DNA from: Oribacterium sinus
Lineage (GTDB): Bacteria > Bacillota > Clostridia > Lachnospirales > Lachnospiraceae
Assembly: GCF_014202695.1 (NCBI RefSeq)
Contig: NZ_JACHHH010000016.1
Location: 1 to 39,815 of the forward strand
Reading direction: 5' to 3'
Length of the DNA: 39,815 nt
Below, in pieces: positions 27,502 to 35,816 of this stretch. Within the stretch, counting starts at the first letter, position 1. Each line of letters opens with the position of its first letter. The translations under genes and the position numbers were made by a program. Under the pieces are notes generated by a model. The model did not search any database. It worked only from the letters and a program-made list of their open reading frames with translations, and was not told the origin of the DNA.

Positions 27502-29547
27502 ATGAAACTTACAAAAATCGTATGCCCTAATTGTAACGGCACATTGGATATTCCGGAGGGAATGAAGGAAGGCTTTGTGAGCTGTAAATTTTGTAATACC
27601 AAGATTTACCTGGAGCCTCACAAACCGGATATCACACAAAACATCCATATTGACAAAGTAAACTACAATACTCCCTATACAGCTCCCCCAAAAAAGGAAT
27701 CCCCAAAATATCTATTAGGGATTCTTCTTGCGGTACTATTTTTACCAAGCATCATTATATTTCTTAGCTTAAGTCGAATTTTCTATCAAAGCTCCGGCTC
27801 CTCCACCTCCATTGCAGCAAGTCCAAGCTACTGCACTACGCCGGAGGACAGCACTGTAATCCGCTTCGTGGAACAGGTCTTCGCTAAGCCCGTCTCGGAA
27901 CTGACTCCTGAGGACTATGGTTCCATTCAATATTTGGATATCCGGAAAAAATCGGGAAAAAGTGACAATGCCGCTGAACAATGGGTATTTTCGTATGCTG
28001 ACAGCGTAGATGAAGCAGGAGAAGCTTTAGAAAAAAAGACCATTTTCCTCCCCTCTACAGACTCCATCGACGAATCCAGCCTTCAGCCCTTTACGGGTCT
28101 AGTGAGCCTAAATTTAGATGGAAATATAAGCTTCAGCTATGATAATACGAGCTATAGCCAAGATTTGAAAAATCTAGGCAATTTAAAGTATTATTCCGAT
28201 CAAAATATATATGCAGCGGATTTACAAAGGATTCTTCCCCATCCGGAGGAGATTTTAGGACTTTCAGGAGTTAGGTTTTCCAATGTTTTAAGCTTATATT
28301 TTTCTCAAGAAAACTCTGAGATTAATGTGGAAAAAATCATGAGTGAATTCACTTCCTTGGAATCCCTTGACGTTCGTGTAGAAGAAACATATGAAGGCGG
28401 TCTTCTTTTCCTAAGAAACCTTCCCGCTATAAAAAGCCTCACCCTTAATATTATCGGAGATGACGCTGTTGTTTTCGACCTCTCCCCCCTTTCTTCCCTC
28501 AGTAGCTGTACCGACCTTTCCATTACAGGACCTTATCAAGAGCCTCTGGACAATGTCAGCGTTTTATCCGGTATGCCTCAGGTTGAAAACCTAAAGCTTA
28601 AGGATATAACAAGCCTAAAGGATTTAAGCTTTGTAAAAAACATGCCAAATCTCAAGTCCTTAAGCCTTGAAAACCTGCCCATTCTTTCCATAGACGGGCT
28701 GGCTAATCAGCTTTCCTTAAACAGCCTATATCTGGATTGTAACGATTTGGAAAACGTAAATGCTTTACCTACTCTGACTTCCTTACAAAAACTGTATATC
28801 GACTATCATACCTTTGACGTTCCGGATTTACACGGCTTAACAGCCCTGGAAGAAGCGAATCTCCTGGTTTGGGACTTGGATAAGATTGCCCACATGCCCT
28901 CTTTAAAGAAACTGACGATTCGAAACTATATGTCCGATTACAGTGCCGACATTTTGCGGGGAATGAATTCTCTGACCGACTTAAGCTTTGTGGGATCCGG
29001 AATCACCGGACTGGTAGATACGGACTTGGGAAATGTGTTGCGGGAGCTTCCTGCTTTGGAACGACTGACCATGCTGGGAACTCCTATGGACCGCTATAAG
29101 GATTACACGAAAGCCCTTTCCAATATCGGGGTTAGGGAAATGTACTTTTATCCTGAGGATGACAGTAATGTAGCGGATGGTCCGGTTCTCAGCCTTTCCT
29201 TAAGCCGAATGGAAGACGACAACAGCACGGAAATACTAGCCCTGGAAAAGGCGGAGATTCACAATGTAGATGATGACAGCAAGAATTTTGATCAAAATGC
29301 AAAAGCTTATCTATCTCATTTTAAGGCAGTAAAAAAGCTAATAATTCCCGGCAATAAATTGCAAAGCCTGGATTGTCTGGAAGGATTAAATACTATTGAA
29401 GAGATGGATATCTCCGACAATTACATTTCCGATATCAGTATGCTAAGAAATCTCCCAAATTTAAAGAAGGTAAAGCTGTCCGGAAATTCCATTGCCAACA
29501 TGGAGATCCTACCGGATACGGTAGAGGTGGTTAATTCCTTTGATTAG
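27502..29547 (+). CDS. Zinc-ribbon, single-span, leucine-rich-repeat protein
   Basis: The 681-aa protein starts with a zinc ribbon (Cys8, Cys11, Cys28, Cys31), then one membrane segment (about 69-94), and a long part rich in leucine repeats (about 180-680), such as LKSLSLENLPILSIDGL and IEEMDISDNYISDISMLRNL. The ribbon should be inside the cell and the repeats outside. LRR domains bind proteins; the partner is unknown. AGGAG with a 5-nt gap precedes the ATG. It is followed by a small membrane protein in the same direction. The function is not known; the joining of a ribbon and LRR across a membrane is notable. Confidence 0.75.
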   Translation: MKLTKIVCPNCNGTLDIPEGMKEGFVSCKFCNTKIYLEPHKPDITQNIHIDKVNYNTPYTAPPKKESPKYLLGILLAVLFLPSIIIFLSLSRIFYQSSGSSTSIAASPSYCTTPEDSTVIRFVEQVFAKPVSELTPEDYGSIQYLDIRKKSGKSDNAAEQWVFSYADSVDEAGEALEKKTIFLPSTDSIDESSLQPFTGLVSLNLDGNISFSYDNTSYSQDLKNLGNLKYYSDQNIYAADLQRILPHPEEILGLSGVRFSNVLSLYFSQENSEINVEKIMSEFTSLESLDVRVEETYEGGLLFLRNLPAIKSLTLNIIGDDAVVFDLSPLSSLSSCTDLSITGPYQEPLDNVSVLSGMPQVENLKLKDITSLKDLSFVKNMPNLKSLSLENLPILSIDGLANQLSLNSLYLDCNDLENVNALPTLTSLQKLYIDYHTFDVPDLHGLTALEEANLLVWDLDKIAHMPSLKKLTIRNYMSDYSADILRGMNSLTDLSFVGSGITGLVDTDLGNVLRELPALERLTMLGTPMDRYKDYTKALSNIGVREMYFYPEDDSNVADGPVLSLSLSRMEDDNSTEILALEKAEIHNVDDDSKNFDQNAKAYLSHFKAVKKLIIPGNKLQSLDCLEGLNTIEEMDISDNYISDISMLRNLPNLKKVKLSGNSIANMEILPDTVEVVNSFD

Positions 29548-29667
29548 GAAAATTTGTGTACTGAAAGTTTAGGAATGAAAACGTATCATTCAGGGCTATA
29601 CGATTTCAAAAAAAGGCAAAATTCTGTTTGATATCCATAGAAAATTCAAGGCAGAAAGAGGAGGCAA

Positions 29668-30090
29668 ATGAAATTTTTTTACTATTTTATAGAAGGAAGT
29701 AGAAGTACATATCAATCCCCATTTTTAGTCCAACTTCTTCTCCTTTTCATAGGCCTTATTTGGCTGTTCCGACGTCTAATCATCTTACGAACAGGGGGCA
29801 GTTTTTTTGCCCCCTACCATATCGTGGGAGATACTCTTTATATTCATGCAGGATTAATCTGTATCGGAAAACGGGCCATTCCCTTTTCCGAAATGCGTGC
29901 CGTCCATGTGGATCCTATCCATAGCCCTCATGGAGGAAGATATTATGCTATTCAAATTCTGAGAAAGTCCGGACTGCATAAATTCTTCACCATTACAAAT
30001 AACGAACAGGGCAAGGTGTATCTGGAAGAATTGAAGGAAGCTTTACGAAAGCATGGCGTAGGGGTGAGATATCTTTCCAAAGAGTATTGA
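29668..30090 (+). CDS. Small membrane protein with PH-like domain
   Basis: The 140-aa product has a hydrophobic segment (about 19-40), then a beta-rich part (about 50-110; HIVGDTLYIHAGLICIGKRAIPFSEMRAVHVD) and a short final helix. The pattern is that of bacterial PH domains fused to a membrane anchor. GAGGAGGCAA precedes the start. It lies 120 bp after the LRR gene in the same direction, so the two may act together. No catalytic motif is seen. Confidence 0.55.
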   Translation: MKFFYYFIEGSRSTYQSPFLVQLLLLFIGLIWLFRRLIILRTGGSFFAPYHIVGDTLYIHAGLICIGKRAIPFSEMRAVHVDPIHSPHGGRYYAIQILRKSGLHKFFTITNNEQGKVYLEELKEALRKHGVGVRYLSKEY

Positions 30091-30118
30091 GGGAAGGACT
30101 GTGTTCGTCACTAATATT

Positions 30119-30141
30119 CGCTCTGATGCAGTAGGAGGCTG
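30119..30141 (+). repeat. Lone left arm of the structured element
   Basis: CGCTCTGATGCAGTAGGAGG matches the left arm of copy C (CGCTCTGATGTAGTATAGG at 35597-35615) with only a few differences, and GCTG continues in both. No core or right arm follows. A decayed copy is the simplest reading. Confidence 0.5.
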
Positions 30142-30146
30142 CCGTT

Positions 30147-30345
30147 ACTTACTCAGGCTTTGTCTATATTTCGTAACGCTCTTCCCAGTCCATATTGTAA
30201 ATGCTCTGAGGAAGGAGTTTTGCTCTGCATAGCCCAGCAAGTCAGGGTTGAAACCGAGAAAGCAAAATGACACCCTATGAAGCAATATCATAGAGTGCCA
30301 ATATTTCATCAATTTACGCCATTTGTCATTTTAAGCAAATATCAA
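30147..30345. other. Gene-free stretch with several hairpins
   Basis: CGTTAC and GTAACG pair across about 20 nt near 30144-30178. Further on, CACCCTATGA and TCATAGAGTG pair with one mismatch (near 30269-30296), enclosed by AAAATGACA and TGTCATTTT. The stretch lies between two convergent genes, so it could hold terminators for both. The remainder of 30091-30406 shows nothing I can support. Confidence 0.4.
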
Positions 30346-30406
30346 AAGAAACTCTTCTCTTTCGAATTCTTTCACCAATCGGAACTACAACTGCTATAAA
30401 TTTTCC

Positions 30407-30907
30407 TCAACTATTCTTTTTTTGATTTTGCAAAACTTTATATGGTGCTAAATCTTCAGAAACCAATCTCCTTTCAAACATAGGAATACCATACTCTCGT
30501 TTCATAGCATCAACAGTCACCACCCATTGTTTTCCATATTTACAGGCATCAACACCATTAACCAGCTTTCCATAAGTAATAGCCTTACGAAGGGTACTCT
30601 CATTTAGTCCCCATAGTCTGGTAGCATCAGTAAATGCTATAATATTATCAAATGGAGTTTGCACAGATTTTCCATTTTCAAAAAGTTCATCACAAGATAA
30701 GTCTAATTCATCATTCCAAATGATTCCATACCCTCCCACGTCAACTTCCACAGCAGAGAATAACTTAGGGTTTTCTTGTAGCGCCTTAAAAGCTGCCCAT
30801 TTTGAAAATAAGGGTTTTACGTCATATATTTTCGTAATCCCTTCTACAAATTGAATACTTAAGAAAAAATTTGGAAGTGCACTGATCGCTTTAACTTTAT
30901 GCATCAT
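30407..30907 (-). CDS. DUF2442 protein with C-terminal helix-turn-helix
   Basis: The first about 85 residues match DUF2442 (KVKAISALPNFFLSIQFVEG, KIYDVKPLF, ELDLSCDELFENG). The second half (about 95-155) looks like a helix-turn-helix (TDATRLWGLNESTLRKAITYGKL). DUF2442 genes often lie beside DUF4160 genes, and the pair has been proposed as toxin-antitoxin; the DNA-binding part suits an antitoxin that represses its own operon. AAGGAG precedes the start. It lies 12 bp after the DUF4160 gene. Confidence 0.75.
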   Translation of the reverse strand: MMHKVKAISALPNFFLSIQFVEGITKIYDVKPLFSKWAAFKALQENPKLFSAVEVDVGGYGIIWNDELDLSCDELFENGKSVQTPFDNIIAFTDATRLWGLNESTLRKAITYGKLVNGVDACKYGKQWVVTVDAMKREYGIPMFERRLVSEDLAPYKVLQNQKKNS

Positions 30908-30919
30908 TTAAACAACTCC

Positions 30920-31174
30920 TTACTCTAATGGAGCAAGAGATTTAAACTCCTGCGTATCCCACATTTGCAAAAGATCTATTTTATGTAGCTCAATCCATTC
31001 CTTAACCATAGTTAATGCCTTAGGGGGCAAATACCCCTCCAAAATCTCGCCAGTCTGGATTGTAATAGCTGCCATTTCTTCACCATACAATGCGTGAATA
31101 TGAGGCGGATTATGTTCTGCCTGTTGAAAATACATTCTAATGATAATTCCATAAAATCTGGATAATACCGGCAT
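30920..31174 (-). CDS. DUF4160 protein
   Basis: The 84-aa product matches DUF4160: MPVLSRFYGIIIRMYF, then NPPHIHALYGEEMAAI, and a C-terminal helix with KEWIELHKIDLLQMW. The conserved HIHA pair may be functional. AAAGGAGCTATAGC precedes the start. As first gene of a two-gene unit with the DUF2442-HTH protein it would be the possible toxin. No activity is established. Confidence 0.75.
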   Translation of the reverse strand: MPVLSRFYGIIIRMYFQQAEHNPPHIHALYGEEMAAITIQTGEILEGYLPPKALTMVKEWIELHKIDLLQMWDTQEFKSLAPLE

Positions 31175-31344
31175 GCTATAGCTCCTTTATATTCATAATA
31201 TCCACTCTGAACAAAGTGTATTTTATACTGCTTATTGTATCACGTTTCCGTGATTTTTTGTAAATTAATTTCACAAAAGAAGACAGGGAATTCTCCCTGC
31301 CTTTTTATCTCTTAATTTCCTCTAGAAAGCTTTTCTGACAACTA

Positions 31345-32634
31345 TTATAGCTTTTCCTTACTAAGCTCCTTCTCGAACTCCCACACATACTCCACAAAAT
31401 ACGCCACTCCAAGCTTTAAAACATTTTCATCTATAGCAAAATAGGGGCTATGCTGGGGATAACGAAGCTCTTCCTCCGGGAAGCCGGCACCAAGGAAAAG
31501 AAGGCATTTCGGCGCCTTAAACTTGGCAAAGTCCTCTCCCCCCATCTGAGGCTCCCAATCCAGCACATTTTCTTCTCCAAAAACCTTCGTCGCCGCTCTT
31601 CTTCCCGTATCCACACAGGCTGTATCGTTAATCATGGGAGGCGGCCCAAGGTGGTAGTCAACGCTTATTTCCGTTCTTGTAGCCTCTGCCACACCCTTAG
31701 ACACACGATTTAGAATCTCCGGATACTGCTTACGAATCTCCGGGTTAAAGGTTCTGGCCGTTCCCTTTAAATGAGCCTCTCCGGGAATAACGTTGTAGGC
31801 GTTACCGGAGCTAAAGGAGGTGATACTGATCACTGCCGGCTCTAGGGGGCTGATTTCTCTGGATACGATGCGTTGCAAAGACATTACCAGCTCAGAACCG
31901 GCAACAATGGGATCAACAGTCTGATGGGGCAGAGCGCCATGCCCTCCCTTTCCATTTACGAAAATGTCAAAGGTGTCCGTAGCTGTCATCACCGCACCGT
32001 AACGAATAGAGGCTGTACCTGCAGGCAACTTGCTCCAAATGTGCAAGGCAATCATTCGATCACAGGATAATGCCTCAGTATCCTCCTTCATATAACCGGC
32101 CCCACTATCCTCAATGCACTCCTCTGCCGGTTGAAATAAAAGCTTTACAGTAACCGTAAGCTCCTCTTCCATTTGCTTTAAAAGCTTTGCCGTTCCCAGC
32201 AGGATGGTAATGTGAGTGTCATGACCGCAGGCATGCATCAAGCCCTCCGTCTTGGATTTCCACGGACAATCCGAAAGCTCCGTCACCGGAAGGGCATCAA
32301 TATCCGCCCGAATCCCGATGATCTTTCCTGTAGACTTCTTTCCCTGAATGCTGGCAATAACACCGGTTTTGCAGGACTTTTTATAGGGGATCCCCAGCTC
32401 ATCCATATATTCTATGATTTTTTCCTGAGTATGAAATTCCTGCCAGGACAGCTCCGGATGCTCATGAAAATACCGGCGAAGCTTCACCAGCTCTTCTTGA
32501 AAATCTTCCGGCCTAGCTGCTTGAATATCTTTTTGACTATCTGCTTGAATTTCTGCTTGAATTTCTGCATGTCTTTCTGCGTGGATATTTGCTTGGATAT
32601 CCGCTTCGTTATTTACTTTCTTATGATTATCCAT
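31345..32634 (-). CDS. M20-family amidohydrolase with repetitive N-terminus
   Basis: This metal-dependent amidohydrolase (AmhX/HipO/AbgB type) likely cleaves N-acyl amino acids or aminoacyl conjugates. Metal-site motifs are HACGHDTH, QPAEE and GGEDF, with the dimerisation domain between them (GKGGHGALPHQTVDPI). The core is of normal length. The first about 45 residues are extra and made of AEIQ/ADIQ/NIHA units encoded by 12-nt repeats; they have no counterpart in the usual family. GGAGG with an 8-nt gap precedes the ATG, so the repeats appear to be translated. The substrate is unknown. Confidence 0.88.
   Translation of the reverse strand: MDNHKKVNNEADIQANIHAERHAEIQAEIQADSQKDIQAARPEDFQEELVKLRRYFHEHPELSWQEFHTQEKIIEYMDELGIPYKKSCKTGVIASIQGKKSTGKIIGIRADIDALPVTELSDCPWKSKTEGLMHACGHDTHITILLGTAKLLKQMEEELTVTVKLLFQPAEECIEDSGAGYMKEDTEALSCDRMIALHIWSKLPAGTASIRYGAVMTATDTFDIFVNGKGGHGALPHQTVDPIVAGSELVMSLQRIVSREISPLEPAVISITSFSSGNAYNVIPGEAHLKGTARTFNPEIRKQYPEILNRVSKGVAEATRTEISVDYHLGPPPMINDTACVDTGRRAATKVFGEENVLDWEPQMGGEDFAKFKAPKCLLFLGAGFPEEELRYPQHSPYFAIDENVLKLGVAYFVEYVWEFEKELSKEKL
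32510..32615. repeat. Degenerate 12-nt coding repeats
   Basis: Units of the form TGCTTGAATTTC / TGCTTGGATATC recur in this stretch, each encoding a tetrapeptide such as AEIQ or ANIH (minus strand). Unit number could change without frameshift. Confidence 0.7.
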
Positions 32635-32673
32635 TGTTTTTGCCTCCGTCCTTAATCTTAGCTTGAATACGTT

Positions 32674-32800
32674 TTCCTACTATTCTTTATTACTTTCTCT
32701 CCTACCGTTCTCTCCCACTATTCTATCTTACTATTCTTTATTGCTATTCTTTATTGCTATACTTTCCTACTGACCTTTCTGACTATACTATCCTACTATT
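32674..32800. repeat. Degenerate tandem repeats of CTATTCTTTATT type
   Basis: CTACTATTCTTTATT, TTACTATTCTTTATTG, CTATTCTTTATTG and shorter forms such as CCACTATTCTATC and TACTATCCTACTATT follow one another. The region is almost free of G on the plus strand. It lies upstream of the amidohydrolase start, in its possible promoter region. The rest of the gap to 33062 is AT-rich. Confidence 0.6.
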
Positions 32801-33004
32801 TGTCTTGCCATTTTCCCATTCTATTCGCTTTGAAAAGCCATGACAATACGATTTTTCCCATAAATCCGGGCAAAAACTCATATCATTCAATATAATTATT
32901 TATTTTTTAGCAATTATACACAAAATTTAAGAACTTTTCTCTCTACGATTTTCTGTCCTTTAGTCTCATTTCTCCATAAAATAGCATTGTAAAATAACGA
33001 TATT

Positions 33005-33014
33005 ATGATATCAT
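33005..33014. promoter_or_regulatory. Palindrome before the surface protein gene
   Basis: ATGATATCAT is a perfect 10-bp palindrome about 50 bp before the start codon, near TTGTAA and TATCAT elements (16 bp apart) that may be the promoter. Weak evidence only. Confidence 0.3.
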
Positions 33015-33062
33015 TAATTTATTTAAACAATAAATTTTGCTTATCTTAGGAGGTATTTACAA

Positions 33063-35519
33063 ATGAGGACAATTCCCCAATTCATTATGAAGAGGGTCCA
33101 GGGACGGGTTTTAGCTGTTGTGACATTTTTACTTGCACTTACCCTGTCTCTTGGATTTATGCCATCCAACCTGCAGAGGGTATATGCCCAGGAAGAGAAT
33201 CTCTATCTGGATGGTAAAAACGGTAACGACGAGAACGATGGAACTACACAGGAAACTGCCGTAAAATCCTTCGAAAGAGCAAAAGAACTGGCAACGGAAA
33301 ATCCTTATATCGAGGTTATTTACGTTGTAGACACTGTTCCTGTTACCGGAGAAGTAAGTCTGGACAATACCAATGCCATTCTTATGAGAAACCCGGGATT
33401 TTCAGGATATCTTTTAAGCATTCCGGCCGGAAAAGAAGCTACACTTCGAAATATTACCATAGACGGTGGCGGAGAAAATGACGGAAAAACCAGAGAATCT
33501 CTGATTAAGGTTTCCGGCAATCTAAATATTGAAGAGGATGCCATTTTAGAAAACAATTTTGTAACTGTTACTGAAGGAATCGACGCTAACGGAGGTGCTA
33601 TCTACGCGATCTCCGATACCCAAAAGGTTGTCATTAATATGACCGGCGGAATTATCCGGAACAATAGCGCTTTCTTTGGCGGCGGAGTATTTTTATTAGA
33701 TAATACCACTTTCAATATGTCCGGCGGAGAAATTAGAGAAAACAAGGCTATTTCCCCTAATACCTTTAACGGCAATCCCTTTGTAAGTGGTGGCGGTATC
33801 TGCGCATACCGCAGTTCTACCATTAACCTAAGCGGCGATGCTTTGATTGCTGATAACTACTGTCATGAGTATGGAGGCGGTATTGCACTGGGCTCTATCA
33901 TTGACGTTACCGAAGGGAATACCTTAAATATGACCGGCGGAACCATCAGCGGAAACAAAGCAGGAGCAAGCGGTGGCGGTATCTTTATCCAGTGCGGACT
34001 GTCTACCGGAAATTCCGTTGCCAACATTTCCGAAGGAAAGATTATTAACAATGCCATGACCGGTGAAGGCTATGGAAACAAGCATTTTGGCGGCGGCGGT
34101 ATCTACGTAAACGGTAAGGCGGAAATCCTTCGCGGTAAGCAGGGTGTTTTAAACCTGACCAATGCATTGATTACCGATAATACCGCAGGGACTGAAGGTG
34201 GCGGATATGCTTCCTGCCCCACTTCCAATACAGGAATCAATGTAAAGAACGGTGTTGCTATCTTCGGAAACCATTCTGAAAAGGCACAGGATATTTATAT
34301 CGAGGCGGGTTACCGTTACGGTTATGTAAGTAGCGGTTCTCCCAAGTACGCTATCTCCTCCTTTATGTTGGGTGGAACTCCCTATAACTGGAAAAATGAT
34401 GAAAATGAAGAGCTTCCCATCAACAAGTTAGAGGGTGAGTTAAGCTCTGCTACAGGCGAAATCTTAGGATTACACTCTGATGTGACCGAGGACGCTGAGG
34501 CGGAAGGCTTGGCCAAGGTCATCATTTCCGGAAATACCTCTGCTACCCGTGGCGGCGGAATCGGCTCCAACGGAACCGTAAACACCGGAGAAAAGAAGGT
34601 TATTTCCATCAAGGTCAATAAGACCTGGAAATACGACAATCCGGAAACCCGTCCTACCAGCATTATCGTAGAACTTTATCGCGTAAATAAAGAAGACCCG
34701 GCAAATCCCATTTACATCGGCCAAGAGACTATGACCGAAGCCGATGATTGGAGCATCAGCTTTAAGAACCTTCCAAAGATTGATGAAAATGACGAACTTT
34801 ACCAGTACACCATCAAGGAAAAAGGCGCTGAGGGGTATTCTGTGAAAATGAGCGGAAACCAGACCAGCGGATTTAAGCTTGTAAACGTTCCCGGAATCAT
34901 TCTTACCGTAGAAAAGAAGTGGAACGGCGAAAGTGCAAATCAGGTAGAGATTAAGCTTTTGGCAGATGGCGCAACCAAGGAGAAGGTAACTCTTACCCAA
35001 GCCGATCAGTGGAAGCACAGCTTTGTAAATCTTCCCAAGTTTGATGCCAATGACGGACACGAGATCGTTTACACCGTAGAAGAGACGGCATTAAGCGGAT
35101 ATACATCAGAAATCAGCGGAGATGCGGCTAACGGATATATTGTTACCAATACAAAGACCATTACTCCTCCAAGCCCCACTCCTGAAACACCGCCAACACC
35201 ATCGCCAAGACCGAACAGACCTTCTACCCCTACACCATCCACTCCTACACCTTCTAATCCCACACCATCCACACCTCCTACCCCAACGGTAGCCGGTGAG
35301 TCCAGACCTACACCTACTCCGGACTCCAGTGAAGTGTCGGAAAATGAAGTGAATCCTGAGCTTGTTCCTCAGGTTTTAGGAGAATCCAGACCGGTAGCAG
35401 ACAATAAGCGTGATACCCCAACCGGAGACAGCTCTAAGCTTCTCCTCTGGGCAGGCTTCTTCGGTCTATCCGTATTAGGACTTGCTTACTATGGATTAAA
35501 GAGAACAGTGAAGAGATAA
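33063..35519 (+). CDS. Cell-surface adhesin-like protein: beta-helix, Cna-B domains, wall anchor
   Basis: The 818-aa protein has a signal peptide (to about residue 43, VYA-QE), a right-handed beta-helix region (about 90-500) with repeats like NMTGGTISGNKAGASGGGIF, and two Cna-B-like domains (about 515-610 and 615-690; KVNKTWKYD and VEKKWNGE). A Pro/Thr/Ser-rich stretch (about 700-760) comes next. The end has the form of a sortase signal: DTPTGD, a hydrophobic segment and a basic tail (GLKRTVKR). The motif lacks one residue compared with LPxTG/NPxTG. AGGAGG precedes the ATG. It is monocistronic with a strong terminator. Binding partner unknown. Confidence 0.85.
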   Translation: MRTIPQFIMKRVQGRVLAVVTFLLALTLSLGFMPSNLQRVYAQEENLYLDGKNGNDENDGTTQETAVKSFERAKELATENPYIEVIYVVDTVPVTGEVSLDNTNAILMRNPGFSGYLLSIPAGKEATLRNITIDGGGENDGKTRESLIKVSGNLNIEEDAILENNFVTVTEGIDANGGAIYAISDTQKVVINMTGGIIRNNSAFFGGGVFLLDNTTFNMSGGEIRENKAISPNTFNGNPFVSGGGICAYRSSTINLSGDALIADNYCHEYGGGIALGSIIDVTEGNTLNMTGGTISGNKAGASGGGIFIQCGLSTGNSVANISEGKIINNAMTGEGYGNKHFGGGGIYVNGKAEILRGKQGVLNLTNALITDNTAGTEGGGYASCPTSNTGINVKNGVAIFGNHSEKAQDIYIEAGYRYGYVSSGSPKYAISSFMLGGTPYNWKNDENEELPINKLEGELSSATGEILGLHSDVTEDAEAEGLAKVIISGNTSATRGGGIGSNGTVNTGEKKVISIKVNKTWKYDNPETRPTSIIVELYRVNKEDPANPIYIGQETMTEADDWSISFKNLPKIDENDELYQYTIKEKGAEGYSVKMSGNQTSGFKLVNVPGIILTVEKKWNGESANQVEIKLLADGATKEKVTLTQADQWKHSFVNLPKFDANDGHEIVYTVEETALSGYTSEISGDAANGYIVTNTKTITPPSPTPETPPTPSPRPNRPSTPTPSTPTPSNPTPSTPPTPTVAGESRPTPTPDSSEVSENEVNPELVPQVLGESRPVADNKRDTPTGDSSKLLLWAGFFGLSVLGLAYYGLKRTVKR

Positions 35520-35530
35520 GATTTCAAAAA

Positions 35531-35563
35531 AAGATGTCGTAGATTTTCTACGGCATCTTTTTT
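35531..35563 (+). terminator. Terminator of the surface protein gene
   Basis: AAGATGTCGTAGA and TCTACGGCATCTT form a 13-bp stem with one wobble pair and a 3-nt loop, followed by T6. A run of A on the other side could let it serve both strands. Confidence 0.9.
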
Positions 35564-35567
35564 ATAT

Positions 35568-35782
35568 AAAAAGAGCTGCAAGCTTTATATAGATACGCTC
35601 TGATGTAGTATAGGCTGTAATCGGGGCACGCTCCCGCTAACCCCGCCAACGCATCGGTACTAAGCTTCAAGCATCGCTTTGCTCACTTTCAGCAAGTACC
35701 GGCGGGCTCAGATTGCCCCTCTTACAGCCTATACTACATCAATCGCTTTCAACTATATAATTTAATTTATACAGCTCTTTTT
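35568..35782. repeat. Structured intergenic element, copy C
   Basis: Outer arms AAAAAGAGCTG (35568-35578) and CAGCTCTTTTT (35772-35782) pair perfectly. Inner arms TGATGTAGTATAGGCTGTAA and TTACAGCCTATACTACATCA are complementary over 20 bp. The core runs from GGGGCACGCTCCCGCTAAC to ACCGGCGGGCTCAGATTGCCC. The apical part differs from copies A and B (AAGCTTCAAGC in place of AAGCGAAAAAC), but CGGTACT still pairs with AGTACCG. It lies between two convergent genes. Confidence 0.85.
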
Positions 35783-35816
35783 ATTCTAATGATTGATTTG
35801 AAAAGTCTACGATATC

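Noticed and set aside
34470-35060. 196-codon frame opposite the surface protein
   Set aside because: It is a mirror of the repetitive coding strand of a well-supported gene, with no ribosome site and no recognisable domain.
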